From JAXDMU01 sp963762435 (GTDB taxonomy: Bacteria > Pseudomonadota > Alphaproteobacteria > ATCC43930 > CGMCC-115725), in NCBI GenBank assembly GCA_963762435.1, contig CAVXLN010000022.1, positions 186,001 to 250,000 of the forward strand: a DNA stretch of 64,000 bases, given 5' to 3'. The notes beneath the pieces were generated by a model. It was not told the origin of the DNA. It did not search any database and was given only the letters and a program-made list of their open reading frames with translations. The translations under genes and the position numbers were made by a program. Position 1 is the first letter of the stretch; every line of letters begins with the position of its first letter. Shown here piece by piece: positions 29,760-38,510 of this stretch.

Positions 29760-29842
29760 CCCGCAAAACCCCCCAAATGGCGCTTCAAGCCGGCGCCTGG
29801 ATGGGCGACACTCGCCTTGTCGACCGATAGGGAGGCGGGGCC

Positions 29843-31540
29843 ATGACAGAAGACGCGTCGCAAACCATCCGTACGGCATTGAGCGGGTATGAGCTGCTCA
29901 ACGACCCGCTGCTCAACAAGGGCACGGCCTTCACCGAGGCCGAGCGCGATCTCTTCGATCTCCACGGGCTGCTGCCGCCCGATGTCGCCAAGCTCGATCT
30001 TCAGGTCGAGCGCCGGCTCGACGCCTTCCGGGCGCTCAAGGACCCGCTCGACCAATACACCTTCCTGCGTGGGCTGCAGGACACGAACGAGACGCTGTTC
30101 TACGCGCTTTTGACCCGGCATATCGAGGAGATGATGCCGGTCGTCTATACGCCGACGGTCGGCCTCGGCTGCCAGCAATTCAGCCGCATCTTCCGCAAGC
30201 CGCGCGGCCTCTTCCTCAGCATGCCGCACCAGGACCGCATCCGCAGCATCCTCAGCCATCCGCGCTTCGACGGGGTCGAGGTCATCGTGGTGAGCGACGG
30301 CGAGCGCATCCTGGGCCTGGGCGACCAGGGTGCCGGCGGCATGGGCATCCCGATCGGCAAGCTGTCGCTCTATACGGCCTGTGCCGGGCTTCATCCCTCG
30401 ACCACGCTGCCGATCCTCTTGGATGTCGGCACCGACAATCAGGAGCGGCTCGACGACCCGCTCTATATCGGCTGGCATCATGAGCGGGTGCGCGGCCAGG
30501 CCTATGACGATTTCGTCAGCACCTTCGTCGATGCCGTGTCCGAGCGCTGGCCGCATGTGCTGCTGCATTGGGAGGATTTCGCGATCGGCAATGCCGGCCG
30601 GCTGCTCGCGCGATACCGCGACAAGCTCTGCACCTTCAACGACGATATCCAGGGTACCGCCGCCGTCGCCGTCGGCACGCTCTTGAGCGCCATCAATGTC
30701 ACCGGATTGCCGCTGAAGGATCAGCGCGTCGCCGTGGTCGGCGCCGGCTCCGCGGGCTCCGGCATCTCGGCCCTGCTGCTGCGCGCCTTGATCGAGGCGG
30801 GCCTCTCGGAAGCGGAGGCGCAGAGCCGCTTCTATCTGATCGACCGGCCCGGCCTGCTGGTCGAGGGCATGGCGGGGCTCCAGAGTTTCCAGGAACCATT
30901 CCTCCAGAAGCGCGACCGTATCGCCCAATGGACGCTTGAGAAGCCGGGGCAGATCGGCCTCCTCGACGTGGCGGTCAACGCCCATCCGACCGTGCTGATC
31001 GGCACCTCGGGCCAGCCCGGCACCTTCACCGAGGCGGCGATCCGCGAGATGGCGCGGCATGTCGACCGGCCGGTGATCTTCCCGCTCTCGAACCCGACCG
31101 CGCGCAGCGAGGCGACGGCGGCGGACCTGCTTGCCTGGACCGACGGCCGCGCGCTCATCGGCACCGGCAGCCCGTTCGCGCCGGTCGAGTATCGCGGCCG
31201 CTCGATCAAGGTCGACCAGACCAACAACGCCTATGTCTATCCGGGTGTCGGGCTGGGTGCCATCGCGGCCAAGGCGCGCCGCGTCTCCGACGGCATGTTC
31301 CTGGCCGCCGCCCGCGCCTTTGCGGATTTGTCGCCGGCCAAGCGCGATCCGACCGGCCCGCTGCTGGCGCCGCTGGTCGATCTGCCGACGATCTCGCAGC
31401 AGGTGGCATTCGCCGCCGCCCGGCAGGCGCAGGAAGAGGGGCTGGCCGCAGCCAGCTCGGAAGAGGCGCTCAAGGCCGCGATCAAGGCCAAGAGCTGGAG
31501 CCCGACCTATGCCCCCTATGAGCGGATCAAGCCCTGCTGA
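29843..31540 (+). CDS. maeA: NAD-dependent malic enzyme
   Basis: A 565-residue malic enzyme of the large bacterial/eukaryotic-like class, which decarboxylates malate to pyruvate with reduction of NAD(P). Recognisable blocks are MPVVYTPTVGLGCQQFS, FLSMPHQDRIRSIL, VVSDGERILGLGDQGAGGMG, the metal site CTFNDDIQGTAAVAVGTLL, the dinucleotide loop VAVVGAGSAGSGIS and PLSNPTARSEATAADLLAWT. It precedes poxB by 38 bases. Together they would take malate to pyruvate and then acetate. Confidence 0.92.
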   Translation: MTEDASQTIRTALSGYELLNDPLLNKGTAFTEAERDLFDLHGLLPPDVAKLDLQVERRLDAFRALKDPLDQYTFLRGLQDTNETLFYALLTRHIEEMMPVVYTPTVGLGCQQFSRIFRKPRGLFLSMPHQDRIRSILSHPRFDGVEVIVVSDGERILGLGDQGAGGMGIPIGKLSLYTACAGLHPSTTLPILLDVGTDNQERLDDPLYIGWHHERVRGQAYDDFVSTFVDAVSERWPHVLLHWEDFAIGNAGRLLARYRDKLCTFNDDIQGTAAVAVGTLLSAINVTGLPLKDQRVAVVGAGSAGSGISALLLRALIEAGLSEAEAQSRFYLIDRPGLLVEGMAGLQSFQEPFLQKRDRIAQWTLEKPGQIGLLDVAVNAHPTVLIGTSGQPGTFTEAAIREMARHVDRPVIFPLSNPTARSEATAADLLAWTDGRALIGTGSPFAPVEYRGRSIKVDQTNNAYVYPGVGLGAIAAKARRVSDGMFLAAARAFADLSPAKRDPTGPLLAPLVDLPTISQQVAFAAARQAQEEGLAAASSEEALKAAIKAKSWSPTYAPYERIKPC

Positions 31541-31578
31541 AACCGGAGGCCCGCCGAGACCGACAGGAGACCGCGATC

Positions 31579-33315
31579 ATGGCCCAGACCGTCGCCGACC
31601 AATTCGCCGCCACCCTCGCCGCCATCGGCGTGAAACGCATCTATGGCGTGGTCGGCGACAGTCTCAACGGCATCACGGATTCGCTGCGCCGCCAGGGCAA
31701 GATCGAATGGGTCCATGTCCGGAACGAGGAGGCCGGCGCCTTCGCCGCCGGCGCCGAGGCGCATCTCACCGGCGAGCTCGCCGTGTGCGCCGGCAGCTGC
31801 GGGCCGGGCAATCTGCATCTCATCAACGGGCTCTTCGACTGCCACCGCTCGCGCGTGCCGGTGCTGGCGATCGCGGCGCAAATCCCCTCGCCCGAGATCG
31901 GCTCCGGCTATTTCCAGGAGACCCATCCGCAGACTCTGTTCGCCGAGTGCAGCCACTACACCGAGCTGGTTTCGTCCGCGAACCAGATGCCGCGCACGCT
32001 GGAGGTGGCGATCCGCACGGCGGTCGGCCGGCGCGGCGTCTCGGTCGTGGTCATCCCGGGCGATGTGGCGCTTCAGCCGGCACCGGAGGCGACGCCGGCC
32101 AAGCCCGACGGCCTGCTGCCGAAGCCGCCGGTCGTAACGCCGGCGCCCGACGATCTGAACAGGCTGGCAGCACTTTTGAATGGCTGCGGCCGCGTCACGA
32201 TCCTGTGCGGCTCGGGCTGCGCCGGTGCCCATGACGCGCTGCTGGCGCTCGGCGCCAAGCTCAAAGCGCCCATGGTGCATGCGCTGCGCGGCAAGGAGCA
32301 TGTCGAGTGGGACAATCCCTATGATGTCGGCATGACCGGCCTGATCGGCTTCGCGTCGGGCTATTACGCCATGCTCGATTGCGACGCGCTGTTGATGCTC
32401 GGCACCGACTTCCCCTATCGCCAATTCTATCCCAAGGGGGCTGGTGTCAAGATCGCCCAGATCGACATCCGCGCCGAGCAGATCGGGCGCCGGGCCGCGG
32501 TCGATCTGGGCGTCGTGGGCGATGTCAGGACGACGCTCGAGGCGCTGCTGCCGCTGCTCGACGACAAGCCCGACGGCGCTCATCTGGTGCGCGCCCAGGA
32601 GCATTATGCGCGGACGCGCAAGGGGCTGGACGAACTCGCGACCGCCAAGTCGGGCGGCAAGCTCATCCATCCGCAGCAGATCGCCAAGGCCTTGAGCGAC
32701 CACGCGTCCGAGGATGCGATCTTCACCTGCGATGTCGGATTGCCGACCGTCTGGTCCGCGCGCTACCTCAAGATGAACGGCAAGCGCCGGCTGGTCGGCT
32801 CCTTCTGGCACGGCTCCATGGCCAATGCCATGGCGCAGTCGATCGGTGCCCAGGCGGCCTTTCCCAAGCGCCAGGTGATCTCGCTGTCGGGCGATGGCGG
32901 CTTCACCATGCTGATGGGCGATTTCCTCAGCCTGAAGCAGCTCGGCCTGCCGGTGAAGGTGGTCGTGTTCAACAATGGCGCCTTGGGCTTCATCGAGCTC
33001 GAACAGAAATCCACGGGCTTCATCCCGACCGGCACCGAGCTCGACAACCCCAATTTCGCCGCCATGGCCGAAGCCGTCGGCATCAAGGGCATCCGGCTCG
33101 AACGGCCGGAGGATGTCGAGGAGGGGATCGCGGCGGCACTCCGCCATGACGGGCCGGTGCTCGTCGACGCCGTCGTCAATCGGACCGAGCTCGCCATGCC
33201 GCCCGCCGTCACGGTCGAGATGGCCAAAGGCTTCTCGCTTTACATGATGAAGGCAGTCATGAGCGGCAAGACCGACGAAATCATCGATCTCGCCAAGACG
33301 AATTTGTGGCGGTAA
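31579..33315 (+). CDS. poxB: Pyruvate:ubiquinone oxidoreductase (thiamine-diphosphate enzyme, PoxB-like)
   Basis: A 578-residue thiamine diphosphate flavoenzyme. The N-terminal pyrimidine domain (KRIYGVVGDSLNGITDSLRR, NEEAGAFAAGAEAHLTGELA), the PoxB-typical AGSCGPGNLHLINGLFDCHR, and the pyrophosphate/Mg motif SLSGDGGFTMLMGDFLSL with a later NNGALGFIELEQ are present. The C-terminal tail with FSLYMMKAVMSGKTDEIIDL is the membrane-binding end of PoxB proteins. It would oxidise pyruvate to acetate and CO2, passing electrons to ubiquinone, which the Cyo oxidase could re-oxidise. The ATG follows GACAGGAGA. Confidence 0.9.
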   Translation: MAQTVADQFAATLAAIGVKRIYGVVGDSLNGITDSLRRQGKIEWVHVRNEEAGAFAAGAEAHLTGELAVCAGSCGPGNLHLINGLFDCHRSRVPVLAIAAQIPSPEIGSGYFQETHPQTLFAECSHYTELVSSANQMPRTLEVAIRTAVGRRGVSVVVIPGDVALQPAPEATPAKPDGLLPKPPVVTPAPDDLNRLAALLNGCGRVTILCGSGCAGAHDALLALGAKLKAPMVHALRGKEHVEWDNPYDVGMTGLIGFASGYYAMLDCDALLMLGTDFPYRQFYPKGAGVKIAQIDIRAEQIGRRAAVDLGVVGDVRTTLEALLPLLDDKPDGAHLVRAQEHYARTRKGLDELATAKSGGKLIHPQQIAKALSDHASEDAIFTCDVGLPTVWSARYLKMNGKRRLVGSFWHGSMANAMAQSIGAQAAFPKRQVISLSGDGGFTMLMGDFLSLKQLGLPVKVVVFNNGALGFIELEQKSTGFIPTGTELDNPNFAAMAEAVGIKGIRLERPEDVEEGIAAALRHDGPVLVDAVVNRTELAMPPAVTVEMAKGFSLYMMKAVMSGKTDEIIDLAKTNLWR

Positions 33316-33424
33316 CCGAGGGTTTCGCAGATTTCACCATTCTTAACGGGTTTTTACTCCCTTGCCGCCAAACTCGGCGGTACTGAAGCGGCCAATCAAT
33401 GAACCGCATTGTCGGGAGAAACCC

Positions 33425-33595
33425 ATGGATTGGCGTTATGGCGAACCGGCCCTGGACGAGCTCCTGTCCGATCCGATCGTACTCGCCCTCATGCAGCGCG
33501 ACCGGGTCGAGCGCCGCTTCCTGTCGGAGCTCGTGAGCGACCTCAAGCGGCGCCAGGCGCGCGACGCTGTCTATCCCTGCGCCAAGGCTCGTTAG
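33425..33595 (+). CDS. Small hypothetical protein (56 aa)
   Basis: MDWRYGEPALDELLSDPIVL opens a 56-residue charged helical protein (LMQRDRVERRFLSELVSDLK, then RRQARDAVYPCAKAR). I do not recognise a named family; short proteins of this style are common in alphaproteobacteria. A GGGAGAAACCC site precedes the ATG. It ends exactly where the convergent gene at 33596 ends. Confidence 0.5.
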   Translation: MDWRYGEPALDELLSDPIVLALMQRDRVERRFLSELVSDLKRRQARDAVYPCAKAR

Positions 33596-33865
33596 CTAGT
33601 ACTGCATTGCGGCGTCGGCAGACCTGAGCGCCGCCAGCTCATCGGGATCGATATCGACGAGGCGGGTCAATTCGCTGCCGTCGGCCGGACGGCCGGCAAG
33701 GTGGAGGAGCGTCGAGAGTCTTCGATAGGCCGGGAATGAAAGTCCCTGGATCAGCTCCTCCTGCGTCTCGACGAGGTAGCTTCCGGCCGGCTGCAGATCA
33801 TCGACCGCCGCCGGCCTGAACGGATGCCGGAACGTGACAGTCTCCTTGGTCGTCCGTTCGGTCAT
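33596..33865 (-). CDS. Conserved hypothetical protein (89 aa) downstream of groEL
   Basis: An 89-residue soluble protein: TVTFRHPFRPAAVDDLQPAG, then YLVETQEELIQGLSFPAYRR. This is a short two-part protein with a beta-rich start that ends in a helical tail. I do not know its function. It is 17 bases downstream of the groEL gene in the same direction and is probably co-transcribed with it, hinting at a stress-linked role. Confidence 0.6.
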   Translation of the reverse strand: MTERTTKETVTFRHPFRPAAVDDLQPAGSYLVETQEELIQGLSFPAYRRLSTLLHLAGRPADGSELTRLVDIDPDELAALRSADAAMQY

Positions 33866-33882
33866 GGCCCTCGAGCCCTTCG

Positions 33883-35514
33883 TCAGTAGCCGGGGCCTTC
33901 CATTCCGCCGCCCGATGAGCCCGACATGTCGGCATCGACCTTTTCCGCCACCATCGCTTCCGTGGTGATGAGCAGGCCGGCGATCGAGGCGGCTCCTTGC
34001 AATGCCAGCCGCACCACCTTGGCCGGATCGATGATGCCGGCTTTGATCATGTTGACGTAGCTGCCGGTCTGGGCGTCGTAGCCATGCGTCGCCTCGTTCT
34101 TATCGAGCAGCCTGCCGACGATGATCGCCCCATCCGCCCCGGCATTGGCGAAGATCTGCCTTGCCGGCGCGTGCAGTGCCTTGCGCACGATGTCGATGCC
34201 GACCTTCTGGTCGTTGTTCTCGGGATTGAGCCCGTCGAGCTCCTGGCTGGCGTAGAGGAGTGTCACGCCGCCACCGGCGACGACGCCTTCCTCGACCGCG
34301 GCGCGGGTGGCATGCATCGCGTCCTCGACGCGATCCTTGCGCTCCTTCACCTCGATTTCGGTCGAGCCGCCGACGCGGATGATTGCGACCCCGCCCGCGA
34401 GCTTGGCCAGCCGCTCCTGCAGCTTCTCCTTGTCGTAGTCGGACGTGGTCTCTTCGATCTGGGCACGGATCTGGGCGATGCGGCCCTCGATCGCCTTCTT
34501 GGCGCCTGCGCCATCGACGATCGTGGTGTCTTCCTTGGTGATGACGATCTTCTTGGCCTTGCCCAGCATGTCGAGCGTGACCTTTTCGATCTTGATGCCG
34601 AGATCCTCGGAGATGACCTGGCCACCGGTCAGGATGGCGAGGTCCTCCAGCATCGCCTTGCGGCGATCACCGAAGCCCGGCGCCTTGACGGCCGCCACCT
34701 GAAGACTGCCGCGCAGCCGATTGACGACCAGCGTCGCGAGCGCGTCGCCCTCGATGTCCTCGGCGACGATCAGCAAGGGCTTGCCCGACTGGACCACCGC
34801 TTCGAGCAGCGGCAGCAGCGCCGGCACGCCGGGCAGCTTCTTCTCATGCAGCAGGATGAAGGGATCCTCCAGCTGCGCGAACATCTTCTCGGCGTTGGTC
34901 ACGAAATAGGGCGAGATATAGCCGCGGTCGAACTGCATGCCTTCGACGATGTCGAGCTCGGTCTCGAAGCCCGTCGCCTCCTCGACCGTGATGACGCCCT
35001 CGTTGCCGACCTTCGCCATCGCGCGGGCGATCATCTCGCCGATCTCGCGGTCGTCGTTGGCGGAGGTGGTGCCGATCTGGGCGATCTCGGCGTTGGTCGA
35101 GACCTTCTTCGCCCGCTTCTCGATGTTCTTGACCACCGCGCCGACCGCCAGGTCGATGCCGCGCTTCAGATCCATCGGGTTCAGGCCGGCGGCAACCGCC
35201 TTCAGGCCCTCCCGGACGATCGCCTGGGCCAGCACGGTCGCCGTGGTCGTGCCGTCGCCGGCGAGGTGGCTGGTCCGCGAGGCGACTTCCTTCACCATCT
35301 GCGCGCCCATGTTCTCGAAGCGGTCGGAGAGCTCGATTTCCTTGGCGACGGTGACGCCGTCCTTGGTGATGCGCGGGGCGCCGAACGATTTGTCGATGAC
35401 GACGTTGCGACCCTTGGGCCCGAGCGTCACCTTCACCGCGTTCGCAAGGAGATCGATGCCGCGCTGCATGCGAGCGCGCGCGTCGCCGTTGAACCTGACT
35501 TCCTTGGCGGCCAT
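33883..35514 (-). CDS. groEL: Chaperonin GroEL (solitary paralogue)
   Basis: A 543-residue 60-kDa chaperonin that folds proteins in an ATP-driven double ring. It has the classic start KEVRFNGDARARMQRGIDLL, the nucleotide motif VTLGPKGRNVVIDKSFGAP, AGDGTTTATVLAQAI and GVVAGGGVTLLYA. The C-terminus is SGSSGGGMEGPGY rather than a run of GGM repeats. No groES is adjacent and I found no CIRCE inverted repeat upstream. It is therefore likely a secondary GroEL copy whose co-chaperonin is supplied from elsewhere. Confidence 0.93.
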   Translation of the reverse strand: MAAKEVRFNGDARARMQRGIDLLANAVKVTLGPKGRNVVIDKSFGAPRITKDGVTVAKEIELSDRFENMGAQMVKEVASRTSHLAGDGTTTATVLAQAIVREGLKAVAAGLNPMDLKRGIDLAVGAVVKNIEKRAKKVSTNAEIAQIGTTSANDDREIGEMIARAMAKVGNEGVITVEEATGFETELDIVEGMQFDRGYISPYFVTNAEKMFAQLEDPFILLHEKKLPGVPALLPLLEAVVQSGKPLLIVAEDIEGDALATLVVNRLRGSLQVAAVKAPGFGDRRKAMLEDLAILTGGQVISEDLGIKIEKVTLDMLGKAKKIVITKEDTTIVDGAGAKKAIEGRIAQIRAQIEETTSDYDKEKLQERLAKLAGGVAIIRVGGSTEIEVKERKDRVEDAMHATRAAVEEGVVAGGGVTLLYASQELDGLNPENNDQKVGIDIVRKALHAPARQIFANAGADGAIIVGRLLDKNEATHGYDAQTGSYVNMIKAGIIDPAKVVRLALQGAASIAGLLITTEAMVAEKVDADMSGSSGGGMEGPGY

Positions 35515-36261
35515 CCTTCGTCTCCGATCGTTGTTCTATGTTGTTCGGGACCGCGGCACCATGCGGCCGGGCTCGCCGTTCTTTTCTGGCGGCGCGTCCG
35601 GCGCGGGCGATCCCTTGAGGACCGTGGGCGCCGCGGCTGTGTGCTTCTTCTTTGGCTTCTTTGCTGCGCACCCGCCTCTTGCCTCTACCGCCTCCCATGT
35701 CCCGCGTTGAGCGGGTATCGCGGACAAGGAAGCAGCCCGCCGCATCCGGGATGCGCGGGGCGAAACGGGCGGCAGGCTCCACCGCGCTGATAGGGACGAA
35801 AGCATCGCTGGCACCATCGTCCGGCGCGATAAACCAGAAACCTTTTGCGTGCTAAATGATTTTGTCGTTCCCGTAGTCGTGGGAACTCTATTCCCTAACA
35901 TAAAGCTGATCACGCACCTAGATACGGAGCATTCGAAACAGCTTTTCAGAAATAACTAGCTGCGCAGCCAAGAATTTTTATCGGCAACATCCAGCTTTCC
36001 TGACTATTTACCGGTGAGGTGTATATGCGCTGTTTGCACAATAATTTCAAGCTGGATGAATTTTTATTTCCACGAGGGTCGGAAATTTCCGGCCGGTCGC
36101 ATACATCAAAGGCAACATGTGCTGCTACTTTCGGATCTTTCCGGCCCGAGAGCTGGTCGAACGATGATACCCGCCACGGCCGTGCGAGCGTCCGAAGGAT
36201 AGCCCCGCCCGCCTGACGCAGTCGGAGATCGCGCCTTCAGGCGCGGATGTGAGGCCGCGCG
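35515..36261. other. Gap without a supported gene between groEL and the DUF3291 gene
   Basis: These 747 bases hold no open frame I trust. The part from about 35840 to 36120 is clearly richer in A and T than its surroundings and contains a GTTCCC-N8-GGGAAC inverted repeat at 35867-35886. A short frame starting near 36025 (MRCLHNNFKLDEFLF) is possible but unsupported. The groEL promoter should lie at the left end. Confidence 0.6.
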
Positions 36262-36690
36262 TTACCTCAAGCGCAGCTCTCCGCTGCGTCGCACCTTGGG
36301 TGCCGGGAGATCGAACCGGCGGTGAGCCTCGGAGGGATGATTGACCTTGGAGGCCCGGCCATAGCACTGCATGCGCCGGTGCGCCTCCTCCCATGCCGGC
36401 TCCTGCGCGGAGTCTTGAGTCCAGCGCGCTACGGACGCCTCGTCGCACCACTCGAGCAGTCGCGGCATGACCGTACGGTGCGCGCCGGACATTATGAACG
36501 CCGTCATGGCCGCCTCGTCGATCCAGAGCGTGCGTGTCCAGAAGGTGTTGCGGGCATCGCGCAAAATGCCGATGGCGAGATTGCCCTTGGCGCCTCGCGC
36601 CTGTAGCGCCGACCGGAGCGTCGCAACGAAGAATGCCGGCAGGTATTTCCACGACCTCACCCGCAGGCGCGTTATCGAGACATGCGGCAT
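36262..36690 (-). CDS. DUF3291-like protein
   Basis: A 142-residue protein resembling DUF3291 and related dimeric alpha-beta barrel monooxygenase-like proteins: VSITRLRVRSWKYLPAFFVA, then GNLAIGILRDARNTFWTRTL, then MTAFIMSGAHRTVMPRLLEWCDEASVARW. Typical members are of this size and have no assigned reaction. The C-terminal 30 residues (KVNHPSEAHRRFDLPAPKVR) are not conserved in my memory of the family. It lies just after a decayed acetate kinase start in the same direction. Confidence 0.65.
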   Translation of the reverse strand: MPHVSITRLRVRSWKYLPAFFVATLRSALQARGAKGNLAIGILRDARNTFWTRTLWIDEAAMTAFIMSGAHRTVMPRLLEWCDEASVARWTQDSAQEPAWEEAHRRMQCYGRASKVNHPSEAHRRFDLPAPKVRRSGELRLR

Positions 36691-36776
36691 GTGCCCTCCT
36701 CGCTCTGCAAGCGGCCGGTCGACAAAGATGCCGGGACCGATGCCGAGGCTGGCCAGCTTCGGAAACTACTCAGGGC

Positions 36777-36851
36777 GGGGGCGCCAATCTCGAACAGCGC
36801 GAATTTGAGGCTCGACGAGCCGGCATTGAGCGGGAGGATCGCTTCCGTCAT
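36777..36851 (-). pseudogene. ackA: Acetate kinase (ackA) 5' remnant
   Basis: Read on the minus strand, ATG at 36851 gives MTEAILPLNAGSSSLKFALF followed by EIG, which is the conserved N-terminus of acetate kinase (LNAGSSSLKF, with the substrate-binding Asn). Beyond about residue 24 the frame (APALSSFRSWPASAS) no longer resembles the family, and the roughly 370 remaining residues are missing. A short frame ending 15 bases upstream (MRRPKLIPISAV-stop) may be the tail of a former neighbour. This looks like a deletion scar between the efflux operon and the DUF3291 gene. Confidence 0.7.
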
Positions 36852-36947
36852 GGCATGCCCGAAGGTCAGACGGCCGATATCGGGATGAGCTTGGGCCGGC
36901 GCATGCCGATCTTCAAGCCGTTCTCGAAACTGTCATGGGAGCCGAAA

Positions 36948-38510
36948 TCAGCTCGGCCCGGCGGCGACCAGCTTGGCCGTCTCCGGCGGCGCCGCGCCGT
37001 CCGCGTCCGCCCAGCCGCCGCCCAGCGCCTTGTAAAGCGACACGAGGTTGGTCGAAACGGTCGTCATACTGTCCGCCTGCTGCTGCTCGGCCGCCAGCAT
37101 CTGGCGCTGGGCATCGAGCACCTGCAGGAACGTCGCTATCCCGGAACGATATTGCTGTCGCGCGAGATCGAGCGCCTGCCTGGTCTGGTCCAGCTGCTGG
37201 GTCAGGCTGACCGCGCGGCGCTGCTCCTCGTCATAGGATGTCAGCGCATTGTCGACCTCGGCCCAAGCATTCAGCACGGCTTGCTCGAACGCTACGGCCG
37301 CCTCTTGCTGCTCGGTCTTGGTCAGCTCGAGATTGCCTTTGAGCCGGCCGCCTTCGAAGATCGGGATGCTGATGCTGGGGCCGAGCGTGTAGGTGCGCGC
37401 ATTCCAGTTGGCAAGGTCCTGGAACTTGACCGCCTGGATGTCGAGGCTGCCATTGAGCGTCACCTGCGGATAGAAGGCCGCCTCGGCCACGCCGATCTGG
37501 GCCGTCTCGGCATGGAGCTTCGCTTCCGCCTCGCGGATATCGGGCCGGCGCCGCGCCAGCTCAGCGGGCAGGCCGATCGGCACCTTGGGCGGCACCGGTG
37601 GGATCGGATGCGCTGTCGTGAGCTCGGCCTCGAGCGCCCGCGGCGGCTCGCCCAAGAGGAAGCCCAGCTGGTTGATCGTCGCGGCCTCGCGCTGCCGGAG
37701 CTGTGGGATCGTCGCCTCGACGCTGAGCATCTGGGCGTCGGCATTGCGGACATCGAGCTCCGAGGTCAGGCCTTGTTTCGCCCGGTCGCTGGTGAGCCGC
37801 AGGCTTTCCTCGGAAATGTCGCGGTTTTCCACGGCGATGCGCAGCTGTGCCTGGATGCCGCGCAGCTGAATATAGTCGCGCGCGACCTCGGCCAAGGTGG
37901 AAAGCAGCGTGTCGCGCCGCGCCTCCTCCGACGCCTCGATCGTCGCATCCGCCGCTTCGACCGAGCGGCGCACCCGGCCCCAAAGATCGAGCTCCCAGGT
38001 CGCATCGAAGCCATATTGATAAAGGTTGAAGGGCTGCAGCGGCGCCGGGCTCGGAATACCGGCGCCCCCGCCCGCACCACCGCCCGATCCTCCCCCACTG
38101 GCACCGGCACCGATCAGGCTGAACTCCCCCTTGGGGCTGGGCTTGAGCCGTTGATAGCTGGCATCGCCATTGACCTGGGGGAACTCGTCGGCCGCGGTGA
38201 TGCGGCGCTGGGCGCGGCTTTCGGCGAGGCGCAGCAGCGATGCCCGCACATCGAAATTGGCTTTGGCGGCGCGCTCCTCGAGCGTTGCCAGCTCGGGATC
38301 GTTGAAGCTGGCCCACCAATCGGCCCGGATCGGCTCGGCCACCGGCAGGCTCAAGGGCACGGGCTCGTTGGGCTTCGCGGCCGATACCGATTCCGGCGAG
38401 GAGAACCAGCCATCCGGCAGCCAGCTCGACGGCTTGGCGAAATCGGGACCCAGCGTGCAGCCCGACAGCAGCGCGCCGGTGAGCAGGAGCGCGCTAAGCC
38501 GGCTTCGCAC
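36948..38510 (-). CDS. NodT/OprM-type outer-membrane efflux lipoprotein
   Basis: A 520-residue outer-membrane channel of a tripartite efflux pump. The GTG start gives MRSRLSALLLTGALLSGCTL with lipobox LSGC (Cys18), and GGGAGG lies five bases before the GTG; an ATG at 38528 is the alternative. The repeated OEP halves are visible (ADWWASFNDPELATLEERA; RRPDIREAEAKLHAETAQIG; YRSGIATFLQVLDAQRQML). A Gly-rich loop interrupts the first half (residues about 140-155). It is the last gene of the EmrA-EmrB-NodT operon and overlaps the EmrB-like gene. Confidence 0.9.
   Translation of the reverse strand: MRSRLSALLLTGALLSGCTLGPDFAKPSSWLPDGWFSSPESVSAAKPNEPVPLSLPVAEPIRADWWASFNDPELATLEERAAKANFDVRASLLRLAESRAQRRITAADEFPQVNGDASYQRLKPSPKGEFSLIGAGASGGGSGGGAGGGAGIPSPAPLQPFNLYQYGFDATWELDLWGRVRRSVEAADATIEASEEARRDTLLSTLAEVARDYIQLRGIQAQLRIAVENRDISEESLRLTSDRAKQGLTSELDVRNADAQMLSVEATIPQLRQREAATINQLGFLLGEPPRALEAELTTAHPIPPVPPKVPIGLPAELARRRPDIREAEAKLHAETAQIGVAEAAFYPQVTLNGSLDIQAVKFQDLANWNARTYTLGPSISIPIFEGGRLKGNLELTKTEQQEAAVAFEQAVLNAWAEVDNALTSYDEEQRRAVSLTQQLDQTRQALDLARQQYRSGIATFLQVLDAQRQMLAAEQQQADSMTTVSTNLVSLYKALGGGWADADGAAPPETAKLVAAGPS

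Noticed and set aside
35520..35555. GAAC-N6-GAAC just upstream of groEL as a LexA box
   Set aside because: The spacer is six, not seven bases, so it does not meet the alphaproteobacterial SOS consensus.
35841..35860. TGCGTGCTAAATG looked like half of a CIRCE element for groEL
   Set aside because: There is no partner GAGTGCTAA-type arm at the right spacing, and it lies more than 300 bases from the start codon.
35536..35913. 125-codon minus-strand frame upstream of groEL
   Set aside because: The sequence is Ala/Pro/Lys-rich without motifs, has no ribosome site and overlaps competing frames of equal quality.
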